Of a stretch of DNA of 12,056 nt, positions 5,248 to 12,056 are shown one piece after another. The translations under genes and the position numbers were made by a program. The number at the start of each line of letters is the position of its first letter. The first letter of the stretch is position 1. The notes below the pieces were generated by a model. That model did no database searches. It worked only from the letters and a program-made list of their open reading frames with translations, and was not told where the DNA came from. The stretch is from an uncultured Bacilli bacterium (GTDB lineage: Bacteria > Bacillota_I > Bacilli_A > RF39 > UBA660), in NCBI GenBank assembly GCA_934101235.1, contig CAKORH010000015.1, forward strand, positions 1 through 12,056, in the 5' to 3' direction.

Positions 5248-6462
5248 ATGACTATAAAAGAAAAACTTATAATACTTGCAGATAGCGCTAAATATGATGC
5301 TTCATGTTCTTCTAGTGGATCTAACAGAAAAAATGAAAATGGTCTAGGTAATGCTCATATGTCTGGTATATGTCACTCTTTTAGTAGTGATGGAAGATGT
5401 ATATCTTTACTTAAAATATTGATGACTAATTGTTGTATATATGATTGTAAGTATTGTATTAATAGAAAATGTAATAATGTTAAACGTGCAATTTTTACTC
5501 CAGAAGAAATATGTAATATAACAATTAATTTTTATAAACGTAATTATATTGAAGGTTTATTTTTATCTTCTGGTATTATAAAAAATCCAGATTATACAAT
5601 GGAATTATTAATTGAAACTATAAGTTTACTTAGAAATAAGTATAAGTTTGGTGGATATATTCATGCTAAAGCAATACCTGGAGCTAGTAATTATTTAATA
5701 AAGAAATTAGGTTTATTATGTGATAGATTAAGTGCAAATATTGAACTACCTACAGAAAATGGATTAAAACTACTTGCTCCAAATAAAAATTCTAAAAATG
5801 TATCTAAAATTATGGATTACGTTAAAAATAATAAGTCCCGTTCATTTGTTCCTGCTGGTCAAAGTACACAAATGATTATAGGTGCAACAAAAGAAACTGA
5901 TTTAGATATTTTAACTAAGAGTGAAAGTATGTATAATAATTATAATTTAAAAAGAGTATTTTATTCAGCGTATGTATCAGTAAATAAAGATACACTACTA
6001 CCCTCTTTAAAATTACCACCTCTTAAAAGAGAAAATAGACTTTATCAAGCTGATTGGTTACTTAGATATTATGGATTCAAAGTTAATGATTTATTAAATA
6101 TAGATAATCCTAATTTTAATGTCTTAGTAGATCCTAAAGCAAATTGGGCATTAAATCATTTAGAGGAATTTCCTAAAGAAATAAATACATGTTCTTATTA
6201 TGACTTACTTAAAATACCTGGTATAGGTGTAACTACTGCAAAAAGAATTATAAAATCTAGAAAAATGTTTACTATAACTTTTAATGATTTAAAGAAAATG
6301 GGCTGTGTATTAAAACGTGCACAATATTTTATAACTTGTAATAATAAATTCTATATTAATTCTAACTTACTTAAAAAGGGTTTTATAGAAGCAAACTTAG
6401 TAATAAGTGATAAAGATAAAAGTACTACTAATATTAATCAATTGAGTTTATTTAATGAATAA
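5248..6462 (+). CDS. Putative DNA modification/repair radical SAM protein (TIGR03916-type)
   Basis: A 404-residue radical SAM enzyme. The iron-sulfur motif CX3CX2C is Cys63, Cys67 and Cys70 in CCIYDCKYC. The N-terminus (KLIILADSAKYDASCSSSGS) and the later CHSFSSDGRCISLLKIL segment are typical of the family. A C-terminal helix-hairpin-helix (LLKIPGIGVTTAKRI, 320-334) should bind DNA. The protein ends in QLSLF (398-402), the consensus bacterial sliding-clamp binding pentapeptide. Known members are typically encoded beside a TIGR03915/DUF4130 or uracil-DNA-glycosylase-like partner, and that partner is the next gene (8-base overlap). The substrate is not known; repair or processing of a damaged base is inferred from family, partner, DNA-binding motif and LexA box. 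ATG 5248 is chosen because the promoter starts transcription near 5236 and GGTGA lies 7 bases upstream. Confidence 0.93.
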   Translation: MTIKEKLIILADSAKYDASCSSSGSNRKNENGLGNAHMSGICHSFSSDGRCISLLKILMTNCCIYDCKYCINRKCNNVKRAIFTPEEICNITINFYKRNYIEGLFLSSGIIKNPDYTMELLIETISLLRNKYKFGGYIHAKAIPGASNYLIKKLGLLCDRLSANIELPTENGLKLLAPNKNSKNVSKIMDYVKNNKSRSFVPAGQSTQMIIGATKETDLDILTKSESMYNNYNLKRVFYSAYVSVNKDTLLPSLKLPPLKRENRLYQADWLLRYYGFKVNDLLNIDNPNFNVLVDPKANWALNHLEEFPKEINTCSYYDLLKIPGIGVTTAKRIIKSRKMFTITFNDLKKMGCVLKRAQYFITCNNKFYINSNLLKKGFIEANLVISDKDKSTTNINQLSLFNE

Positions 6463-7192
6463 TATATATATTTATAATGATTCTTTTAATAGTCTTTTAT
6501 CTTTGATATATGAATTAAGTATAAATAAAATAAAACCTTATAATATAAAGAATACAACATATAATAAATCATTATTTGATAATTTAATATATTTAAATAT
6601 TGATTATGATGATATATATATTAAATTTATAAATAAAAGTAGTATATTATTTAATTATTTATATATTTTATATTTATCTAATGATATTAATAAAGAAATT
6701 ATAATGTATTATTTCTATATAAATTATTTAAAATATGGTGATAAAGTATTTTATTTAAGAAATTTAAAATGTGTAAGTGAAACTTTAAGAATTAATAAGT
6801 ATGTTAGAGGAGAATGTCATAAGTTTAAGGGATTTACTAGATTTAAAGAGTTACATAATGGTGTTTTATATGCAACTATTAATCCTACAAATAATATTTT
6901 GGATTTACTTAGTAATCATTTTAAAACAAGATTAAAAAATGAGTATTGGATTATAAAAGATGTTAGTAGACATATATTAAGTATTTATAATAAAAAAGAT
7001 TATATAATAATTGATGAAAGTAATTTAGAAGTTGATTTAAGAGTTAGTAGTAATGAAGAAATGTATCAAGATTTATGGAAGAATTTTTATAATACTATTG
7101 GTATAAAATCAAGGCGTAATGATAGATGTAGAATGAATTTTATGCCTAAAAAATATTGGAAATATATATTAGAAGTGAGTGATGAAAATTGA
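6455..7192 (+). CDS. DUF4130 / TIGR03915 DNA metabolism partner protein
   Basis: A 245-residue protein of the family linked to the preceding radical SAM enzyme. The N-terminus IYIYNDSFNSLLSLIYE fits the usual YDGSFEGLL-type start. The conserved core is at about 118-170: RGECHKFKGFTRFKELHNG, then VLYATINPTNNILDLLSNHF and WIIKDVSRH. The C-terminus has LWKNFYNTIGIKSRRN and FMPKKYWKYI, both hallmark segments. Some family members are fused to a uracil-DNA-glycosylase-like domain; this one is the stand-alone form. Its biochemical activity is unknown; action on DNA with the radical SAM partner is inferred. ATG 6455 overlaps the previous gene by 8 bases and its TGA overlaps the next gene's TTG, so all three are translationally coupled. 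It is rich in Asn, Ile, Tyr and Lys, as expected for the base composition. Confidence 0.9.
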   Translation: MNNIYIYNDSFNSLLSLIYELSINKIKPYNIKNTTYNKSLFDNLIYLNIDYDDIYIKFINKSSILFNYLYILYLSNDINKEIIMYYFYINYLKYGDKVFYLRNLKCVSETLRINKYVRGECHKFKGFTRFKELHNGVLYATINPTNNILDLLSNHFKTRLKNEYWIIKDVSRHILSIYNKKDYIIIDESNLEVDLRVSSNEEMYQDLWKNFYNTIGIKSRRNDRCRMNFMPKKYWKYILEVSDEN

Positions 7193-8715
7193 AAAAAATA
7201 GTTAGTGGTAATGAATTATATAATTATATGTGTGAAGCGGTTAATATGTTAGCAGATACTGTAAAGACTACGTTGGGTCCACAAGGTAATAACGTAATAA
7301 TTGATCACTCCACTTTCAGTCCTTTTATTACAAATGACGGTGTTACTATTGCATCAAATATTGAAAGTGAAGATGAAGTTATTAATACTATTCTTACGTT
7401 AGCGAAGGAAGCAAGCATTAAAACTGATGAAGTTGTAGGAGATGGCACTACTACTACCCTAGTTTTATTAAGTGGTATTTTTAATGAGGGATTAAAGTTA
7501 GTTAAAAATGGAAAAAATCCATTATTATTAAAACATGAATTAGATGATGCATTAAAGTATGTAGTTAATGAAATTAAGAAAAATAGCAAAAGGCCTACTA
7601 AAAAAGATTTATATAATATTGCTTTTGTTTCTAGTAATGATAGTATTATAGGAAAAAATATTAGTAATGCATTTTCTAAAGTAAAAGTTAAAAGTGCCAT
7701 AGAAATAAAAGAACATGATGAAGATTATACAATATTAAATTATAATAATGGTTATTTTATTGATAGTGATTTAGGAAGTGACTATTATTTCAATATAAAA
7801 AAAGAATGTATATTAGATAATACATGTATTTTATTAGTAGATAATATGATTTATGATATTATGAGTCTTAGTAGTATACTCAATTATGTTATTGATAATA
7901 ATAAAAGTTTAGTTATTGTTGCTAATGATTATAGTGATGATGTTAAAAATGAATTAATTAATTTGTATTTAGAAGAAAATGTTAATGTAATTATGCTTAA
8001 GAATCCTATGTATGGTGGTAAGAGTAAATTATTATTAGATGATTTAAGTATAATAAGTAATGCTAAAGTAGTTAGAAATGAGTATACAATACAAGATTTA
8101 GGTACTGTTAAAAGTGCATTAATTAATAAAGATTTTACTTTATTTAAGTATGATAATAATAAGAATATTACTCAATATAGAAAAACAATATGTAATAATG
8201 AAAAAGATGATTTTTATAATAAGCGTATTGCTGGATTATCAAATGGTTATGTAGATATTTTAGTAGGTGCTACAACTCATACTGAAAGACGTGAAAAGAA
8301 AATGAGATACATAGATGCATTAGAAGCTGTTAATTCAAGTCATAAGGGAATAGTCCCAGGAGGAGGAACATTATTTATTAAAATTAGTGATAAAATTGAT
8401 GAGATAAATGATGGTTATAAGGTAATAAAAAAATCATTACTTTTACCTTTTAAACAAATATTAATAAATTCTTTAAATGATTACGATAGTATATATAAAG
8501 TAATAAAAGATAGTAATTTTAGTTTAGTATATAATGTTAAAACAAATGAATTTGATAATATAAAAAATACTAGTGTTGTTGATCCAACACAAGTATTAAT
8601 TAATTCAATTAGTAATGCATGTAGTATAGCAAGTATGTTACTTTCTACTTCTAGTTTAGTAATTAATGAAGTAAAAAATAATTTAAATATAAATAGAGAT
8701 TTTAATGAATTATAA
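7189..8715 (+). CDS. Divergent GroEL-like (Cpn60) chaperonin in a DNA repair operon
   Basis: A 508-residue group I chaperonin homologue, shorter than typical GroEL (about 540). ATP-site features are kept: TLGPQGNNVIID (28-39), TNDGVTIA (48-55, Asp50), GDGTTTT (84-90, Asp85), the equatorial Asp376 in RYIDALEA and VPGGG (389-393). The apical region (about 185-355) is strongly diverged, with a shortened stretch before the second intermediate segment (GATTHTERREKK), and the C-terminus lacks the flexible GGM tail. No groES lies nearby. The start is TTG 7189, overlapping the DUF4130 stop by four bases (TTGA). It aligns with the usual GroEL N-terminus and relies on coupling, since only a weak GTGATG-like site precedes it. 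Conserved ATPase residues suggest an active machine, with diverged substrate contacts. It could be a specialised paralog or, in a reduced genome, the only GroEL. A terminator follows directly. Confidence 0.9.
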   Translation: MKKIVSGNELYNYMCEAVNMLADTVKTTLGPQGNNVIIDHSTFSPFITNDGVTIASNIESEDEVINTILTLAKEASIKTDEVVGDGTTTTLVLLSGIFNEGLKLVKNGKNPLLLKHELDDALKYVVNEIKKNSKRPTKKDLYNIAFVSSNDSIIGKNISNAFSKVKVKSAIEIKEHDEDYTILNYNNGYFIDSDLGSDYYFNIKKECILDNTCILLVDNMIYDIMSLSSILNYVIDNNKSLVIVANDYSDDVKNELINLYLEENVNVIMLKNPMYGGKSKLLLDDLSIISNAKVVRNEYTIQDLGTVKSALINKDFTLFKYDNNKNITQYRKTICNNEKDDFYNKRIAGLSNGYVDILVGATTHTERREKKMRYIDALEAVNSSHKGIVPGGGTLFIKISDKIDEINDGYKVIKKSLLLPFKQILINSLNDYDSIYKVIKDSNFSLVYNVKTNEFDNIKNTSVVDPTQVLINSISNACSIASMLLSTSSLVINEVKNNLNINRDFNEL

Positions 8716-8761
8716 AAAGGAAATTAGTATTCACCTTATTTGGTAATTAAATTTCCTTTTT
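8714..8761. terminator. Bidirectional terminator between convergent genes
   Basis: AAAAAGGAAATT (8714-8725) and its exact complement at 8750-8761 form a 12-bp stem with A- and T-runs at opposite ends. It serves the chaperonin gene on the plus strand and the histidine phosphatase gene on the minus strand, whose stop (8747-8749) lies inside the loop. Confidence 0.88.
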
Positions 8762-9370
8762 TATATATTCTAAATCAACTAAATTTAAGTCATCAAATGC
8801 TAATTTAAATGTATCTAAGTAATTCCATTTAGCATTAAATATAGTTTCATTATTATATTTAAAATAATTTAAAAATTTTATATCACAATATTTCGTTAAA
8901 TAATAAGTGATTGCAACACTATGTGAGTATACACAAATTTTTTTACCTTTATCTTTTTTTAATATTTCATTTATACAAGTATTGAATCTTTCATAAACTT
9001 CATTTCTTGATTCTCCATTTGTTAATTTATAATTTGAATCATTTAATTGCATTTCAATCAAAGTTTTATCGTTAGGATTATCATTAATTCCATGAATTCT
9101 TTCTCCTAATCTAGTATCAATATGGATTTTAAGGTTTTTGTTATCTGCTAAATACTTTGCAGTTGATACACATCTTGCATATTCACTTGAATATATCTTA
9201 TCTATTTTATCAAATATATTAAGTTTGCTATATTCTTTTGCAATTTTCTCACCATAAACAGATAATACTAACATTTTATCTTTTTCTAAAATGTTAGTAT
9301 TAAAATTATTATATGTTATATAATCTCTTATTGGTTCTGAATGTCTTATTAAATAAATTATTGTTTTCAC
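8747..9370 (-). CDS. Histidine phosphatase family protein (phosphoglycerate mutase-like)
   Basis: A 207-residue cytoplasmic phosphatase/mutase-fold protein. The phosphate-accepting His10 is in LIRHSEP (RHS in place of the usual RHG). Other expected active-site residues are Arg66 in YSSEYARCVSTA, Glu90 in GERIHG, and the second His150 in VYSHS. The GESRNEVYERF segment (119-129) is typical of broad-specificity members. Substrate cannot be told; these proteins range from sugar phosphatases to ribazole-phosphate phosphatase. The start is GTG 9370 with GAGG six bases upstream, which overlaps the stop of the lipid kinase gene seven bases away. The two therefore form an operon ending at the terminator at 8714-8761. 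Confidence 0.92.
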   Translation of the reverse strand: MKTIIYLIRHSEPIRDYITYNNFNTNILEKDKMLVLSVYGEKIAKEYSKLNIFDKIDKIYSSEYARCVSTAKYLADNKNLKIHIDTRLGERIHGINDNPNDKTLIEMQLNDSNYKLTNGESRNEVYERFNTCINEILKKDKGKKICVYSHSVAITYYLTKYCDIKFLNYFKYNNETIFNAKWNYLDTFKLAFDDLNLVDLEYIKKEI

Positions 9371-9377
9371 TACTACC

Positions 9378-10244
9378 TCATTTTATTATTTCATTTATTA
9401 ATTCTTTATTAAAATATATTTTTATTGGAGATGGACATACTTCTATTTCAAAACGTTTATCAGTTATAGTTTCACCATCAATGTTGGCATTTACTATATC
9501 ATTGGATTCTAATATTATTTTTTTTGTATGATACTTTTGTACATACTTTGTATAAGCATGTAATCCATTTTTCATTACTTTAATTAATTTTATTGATTTA
9601 AATAATCCTAATTTTGGTGCTAAAAAGATATCTATATATTTATCATTTAGCATGCTATTAGGACCTATTTTGTATCCACCACCATAATATGTTCCATTAC
9701 ATACTGCAATACTAAAAAAGGAATCTTCAATTTCTGTATTATCTATATATACTTTAAAATCTCTACATTCATAATTTAGAAATGTATTAAATAAACTTAA
9801 TTTATATTTTAATTTTTTAGGAATTATTTTTGATTTAATAATTTTTTTATTATTAGCAATATCAGCATCTATGCCAAAACATGCAACATTTATAAAATAT
9901 TTATCATTAATTTTTGTGATATCACAATCATTAATTCCATCGTCAAATTGCTCTAATGCACTTCTATAGAAATCATTACCTGTACCTAATGGAATAAAAC
10001 CTAATATATTATTTGTTCCTATAATCTTATTTAATACACGATTAATTATTCCATCCCCACCAATTGCAATTATAATATTTTTACCTTTTTTATATTTTTC
10101 TATAATTTGCTCTGTACTATTTTTATTATCATTTTTTTCAATTACATATTCTAATTTCAATTTTTCACATGCATTAATTATTTTTTTTTCTAAATAATTT
10201 TTTTTACCAATACTAAATTGATTAATTATAAATATATGTTTCAT
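9378..10244 (-). CDS. Diacylglycerol kinase-family lipid kinase
   Basis: A 288-residue member of the DagK/YegS/LCB5 lipid kinase family, which phosphorylates diacylglycerol or related lipids at the inner membrane face and recycles diacylglycerol to phosphatidic acid. The nucleotide-binding GGDG is at 62-65 (IAIGGDGIINRVLNK) and GTGND at 87-91. The second domain has NVACFGIDAD (119-128), CNGTYYGGGYKIGPNS (182-197) and the catalytic-type DGE at 256-258. Length fits the family. There is no membrane segment, as expected. ATG 10244 is preceded by AAGG about 12 bases upstream, a slightly long gap. It is the first gene of a pair with the histidine phosphatase. The 92 bases before it contain no promoter I can defend. 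Whether it is the housekeeping DgkB-type enzyme or another lipid kinase cannot be decided. Confidence 0.93.
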   Translation of the reverse strand: MKHIFIINQFSIGKKNYLEKKIINACEKLKLEYVIEKNDNKNSTEQIIEKYKKGKNIIIAIGGDGIINRVLNKIIGTNNILGFIPLGTGNDFYRSALEQFDDGINDCDITKINDKYFINVACFGIDADIANNKKIIKSKIIPKKLKYKLSLFNTFLNYECRDFKVYIDNTEIEDSFFSIAVCNGTYYGGGYKIGPNSMLNDKYIDIFLAPKLGLFKSIKLIKVMKNGLHAYTKYVQKYHTKKIILESNDIVNANIDGETITDKRFEIEVCPSPIKIYFNKELINEIIK

Positions 10245-10336
10245 ACTAAACCACTACCTTCTTTTGATATAATCTATTTTAACATATTTTTTTAAAATAT
10301 AATAAGAAGTGCACGAAATGGCGGTTTTTGTGACTA

Positions 10337-10888
10337 TTATATATCTTCTAGCGTAATTTTGTTAATAAAACCTTCTTTATCATAATCAAAGACTACTTCG
10401 TAATCCCTATCTTCTAATTTTTGTTTTAAGTTTTTTATATCATTCCATTCATTTATTTCATTTTCTTTATATCTTATACTAATTATGTGATTTTTATTAG
10501 TTTTGTTATTAGTATTAACTAAGTCTAATAATGTAACTATAAAAAATTTATTTTTAGTACCTGCGAACGGTTCATAATATGTATTAAAACTTTTATTATC
10601 TTCTTTTATTTCATAATTTGTTGTAGTTTTATTATTAGTATAATTTTTTTCTTTTGAAAAAATAAAGAAAATTAGAAATGATAAAAGAAGAATAAATCCA
10701 ATTATAGCCACAATAATTATAGTACTAACTTTATTTACAATTTTATATGCATAATTAAACCTTTCAGAATCTACATTACTTTTTTCATCGAGTTTATATT
10801 TTAAATTACAGTATTCACAGTAAGCATATTCATTATTGTCATCTATTTTTAAATTAGCTCCACAATTATCACATTTTAGTTTTTTCAT
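10337..10888 (-). CDS. Zinc-ribbon membrane protein of unknown function
   Basis: A 183-residue protein with an N-terminal zinc ribbon (Cys6, Cys9, Cys24, Cys27 in CDNCG...CEYC), a short charged linker, one transmembrane helix (about 55-77) and an outside domain of about 100 residues rich in Asn, Lys and Thr. The C-terminal FDYDKEGFINKITLEDI looks like a small folded beta unit. The topology puts the ribbon in the cytoplasm and resembles bacterial zinc-ribbon/TM proteins with lineage-specific outer domains; I do not recognise a named family. ATG 10888 lies 11 bases after AAAGGAG and 21 bases after the DUF4097-type gene, so it is probably in the same transcript. A role in envelope sensing or assembly is only inferred from its neighbours. 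Confidence 0.8.
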   Translation of the reverse strand: MKKLKCDNCGANLKIDDNNEYAYCEYCNLKYKLDEKSNVDSERFNYAYKIVNKVSTIIIVAIIGFILLLSFLIFFIFSKEKNYTNNKTTTNYEIKEDNKSFNTYYEPFAGTKNKFFIVTLLDLVNTNNKTNKNHIISIRYKENEINEWNDIKNLKQKLEDRDYEVVFDYDKEGFINKITLEDI

Positions 10889-10909
10889 AGTACTTTAAAC
10901 TCCTTTATT

Positions 10910-11707
10910 TTAGTTTGTAACTATATTTATTGAACCAATTCCACCATCAATATCTATTTTATTTATTCCACTTCCTAAGGTTCCATCTTTTAAATTTTCA
11001 TTGTTTAATGTTATAGAACCAATACCTTTTTCAATATCAAAAGTATAATTTTTTATATTATTTAGTAGTTTAAGATCTAATTCACCAATTCCACAATCAA
11101 TTTCTGTATTTCCGGTAATAAGTGATTTAATTGTCGTTTTACCTACACCCATATCAAAATTCAAATTATTAATGCTACCACTTAATATTTCTATTTTCCC
11201 AGCTCCTCCATCAATGTATGCTTCTTCTTCTACATTAAGCTCTTTTATTTTAACTTTTCCTGCTCCTAAACTAAAATTTATTTTTGAAGTATTTAAATAG
11301 TCTATATTAATTTTACCTGCACCAGCATTTAAATTTACATTATATAATTTTGTATTTTCAGGTATAGTTATTACTACTATATTGTCTTTATAATTAAAAC
11401 CAATATGATTTTTTTCTTTAATGTTAAGTAATCCTTTATTTTTATCTACAGTTATATATTTGTTATTAGATTCTACATTTAATGTATTACCTTTTTTTAT
11501 TGTTAAACTTGATATTTTTAAATCTATATTTAAAATACTAGCATTGGAATTTATAGAAATATTATTATTATTAGACGTAGATGCATCATCATATAATATG
11601 TTACCTATCAAGTTAAATAGCATTATAAAGCCACTAATTATACTTACTATTAAACTTATTGCAAATGCTATTGCACAATATTTTATAATTTTTTGGGCAG
11701 TTGTCAT
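10910..11707 (-). CDS. DUF4097-type beta-repeat membrane protein
   Basis: A 265-residue protein with one N-terminal membrane helix (about residues 10-38) and an outside domain made of short beta-strand repeats. Glycine-turn motifs recur about every 18-22 residues: NAGAGKINID, SLGAGKVKIK, DGGAGKIEIL, DMGVGKTTIK, DCGIGELDLK, IEKGIGSITL and DGGIGSINIV. This is the pattern of DUF4097 putative adhesin domains, predicted beta-solenoids often found next to LiaF-like or HAAS/PadR genes. ATG 11707 is chosen because GGAGGAG (11718-11724) lies ten bases upstream and the ATG overlaps the stop of the upstream LiaF-like gene (ATGA). A start at 11734 would swallow that site. Function in envelope stress or surface structure is inferred. 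Confidence 0.85.
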   Translation of the reverse strand: MTTAQKIIKYCAIAFAISLIVSIISGFIMLFNLIGNILYDDASTSNNNNISINSNASILNIDLKISSLTIKKGNTLNVESNNKYITVDKNKGLLNIKEKNHIGFNYKDNIVVITIPENTKLYNVNLNAGAGKINIDYLNTSKINFSLGAGKVKIKELNVEEEAYIDGGAGKIEILSGSINNLNFDMGVGKTTIKSLITGNTEIDCGIGELDLKLLNNIKNYTFDIEKGIGSITLNNENLKDGTLGSGINKIDIDGGIGSINIVTN

Positions 11708-12056
11708 CTTATGTCTACTCCTCCAAATAAGCACGTAGCATTTATATATATAGTAATTTCATTTTCTTTTTTGTATTTATTTTTACCATCTACTCCACCA
11801 AATATAGAAGTAGATATTACTTTTACATTAACATTTGATGGTACAAGTAATGTTACCCCACCAAATATTGCAGATATATTTATTACGCATTCTTTATTCA
11901 ATTTTGCATTTCTTAAATCACACTTAATTCCGCCAAAAACACTTGTTAAATCACATCCATTAAAATCTTCATTTGCAAAATTTAAATTTTGTCCAGAAAA
12001 AGTTGCACAATATTCTTTACCTTTACCTTTTTTGTTTAATTCATTTACTTTATTTT
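11704..12056 (-). CDS. LiaF-like (cell wall-active antibiotic response) protein, partial, C-terminal part
   Basis: An open frame enters from the right edge and ends at TGA 11704-11706; 116 residues are visible and the start is outside the window. It shows four FGG turns spaced through beta strands: VFGGIKCDLRNA, IFGGVTLLVPSNVNV, STSIFGGVDG and LFGGVDIR at the C-terminus. This is the characteristic C-terminal domain of LiaF/YvqF-type proteins, which in Bacillus restrain the LiaRS envelope-stress system. No LiaR or LiaS gene is in view. The segment FSGQNLNFANEDFNGCDLTS just before the first repeat also fits the family. The TTG at 11899-11901 is an internal leucine, not a start. The stop overlaps the DUF4097-type start, indicating coupled expression. 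Confidence 0.82.
   Translation of the reverse strand, partial: NKVNELNKKGKGKEYCATFSGQNLNFANEDFNGCDLTSVFGGIKCDLRNAKLNKECVINISAIFGGVTLLVPSNVNVKVISTSIFGGVDGKNKYKKENEITIYINATCLFGGVDIR
11718..11724 (-). promoter_or_regulatory. Ribosome binding site deciding the DUF4097-type start
   Basis: GGAGGAG on the minus strand lies 10 bases before ATG 11707, inside the 3' end of the LiaF-like gene. It supports 11707 and argues against the in-frame ATG at 11734. Confidence 0.8.

Noticed and set aside
7305..7700. Minus-strand open frame of 131 codons inside the chaperonin gene
   Set aside because: It lies fully within the well-supported GroEL-like frame and resembles nothing; it is a reverse-frame shadow.
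9313..9531. Plus-strand open frame across the lipid kinase/phosphatase junction
   Set aside because: It is antisense to two recognisable genes and lacks a ribosome binding site or any family resemblance.
10297..10342. ATATAATA/TATTATAT arms flanking 30 bases between the zinc-ribbon and lipid kinase genes
   Set aside because: The arms are short, purely A/T and far apart, with no T-run; too weak to call a terminator or an operator in this composition.
10563..10573. GCGAACGGTTC as a third LexA box
   Set aside because: The half-sites have no N4 spacer and it lies inside the zinc-ribbon coding region.
11704..11901. A complete 65-residue gene starting at TTG 11901
   Set aside because: The same frame continues without a stop to the window edge and encodes LiaF-type sequence upstream, so the TTG is an internal leucine codon.
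1..12056. Mycoplasma code (TGA as tryptophan)
   Set aside because: Tryptophans in recognisable motifs are TGG, and TGA ends four genes exactly at family-appropriate ends with start overlaps.
1..12056. CRISPR array, insertion sequence, phage attachment site or tRNA gene
   Set aside because: I saw no regularly spaced repeats, transposase or integrase motifs, or tRNA-like sequence anywhere on either strand.

Overview
The window is very AT-rich, uses TGG for tryptophan and ends several genes on TGA (at 2828, 7190, 9378 and 11704), so it uses the standard code. Strong AGGAGG-type ribosome binding sites, sigma-A-like promoters, a T-box leader and LexA-type boxes of the Bacillus kind point to a low-GC Bacillota. 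The gene content and a threonyl-tRNA synthetase without a TGS domain suggest an uncultured, mollicute-like or RF39-like gut lineage. That placement is an inference.

Left part, minus strand: a DUF308-like membrane protein (3311-3859) is followed by a threonine-type T-box leader (about 3078-3277). The T-box controls a 77-residue helical protein (2828-3061) translationally coupled to thrS (1062-2831), which ends in a terminator overlapping its last codons. Beyond a 290-base spacer with a perfect 24-bp palindrome lies a TasA/camelysin-like surface protein (771 to the window edge) whose promoter carries a perfect LexA-type box.

Middle, plus strand: a compact divergent promoter drives a slipin-type SPFH protein (3959-4738). 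Next comes a small clostridial-type hypothetical with a coiled-coil tail (4807-5163). Then follows a three-gene overlapping operon (5248-8715): a radical SAM protein of the putative DNA modification/repair family, its usual DUF4130 partner, and a highly divergent GroEL-like chaperonin starting at a TTG that overlaps the previous stop codon. A near-consensus LexA box overlaps the -35 of this operon's promoter, and the radical SAM protein ends in QLSLF, a consensus sliding-clamp binding pentapeptide. Together these suggest a damage-inducible, replication-coupled DNA repair unit with its own chaperonin. This is the most interesting part of the window.

Right part, minus strand, converging on a shared bidirectional terminator (8714-8761): a LiaF-like beta-repeat protein (partial, running off the right edge), a DUF4097-type beta-repeat membrane protein and a zinc-ribbon membrane protein form an envelope-related cluster. 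They are followed by a diacylglycerol-kinase-family lipid kinase and a histidine phosphatase, which form a second pair.

The LexA boxes at 823-836 (minus promoter) and 5191-5204 (plus promoter) sit at exactly the same distance from their -35 and -10 hexamers. A surface protein and a DNA repair operon may therefore share one SOS-type repressor.
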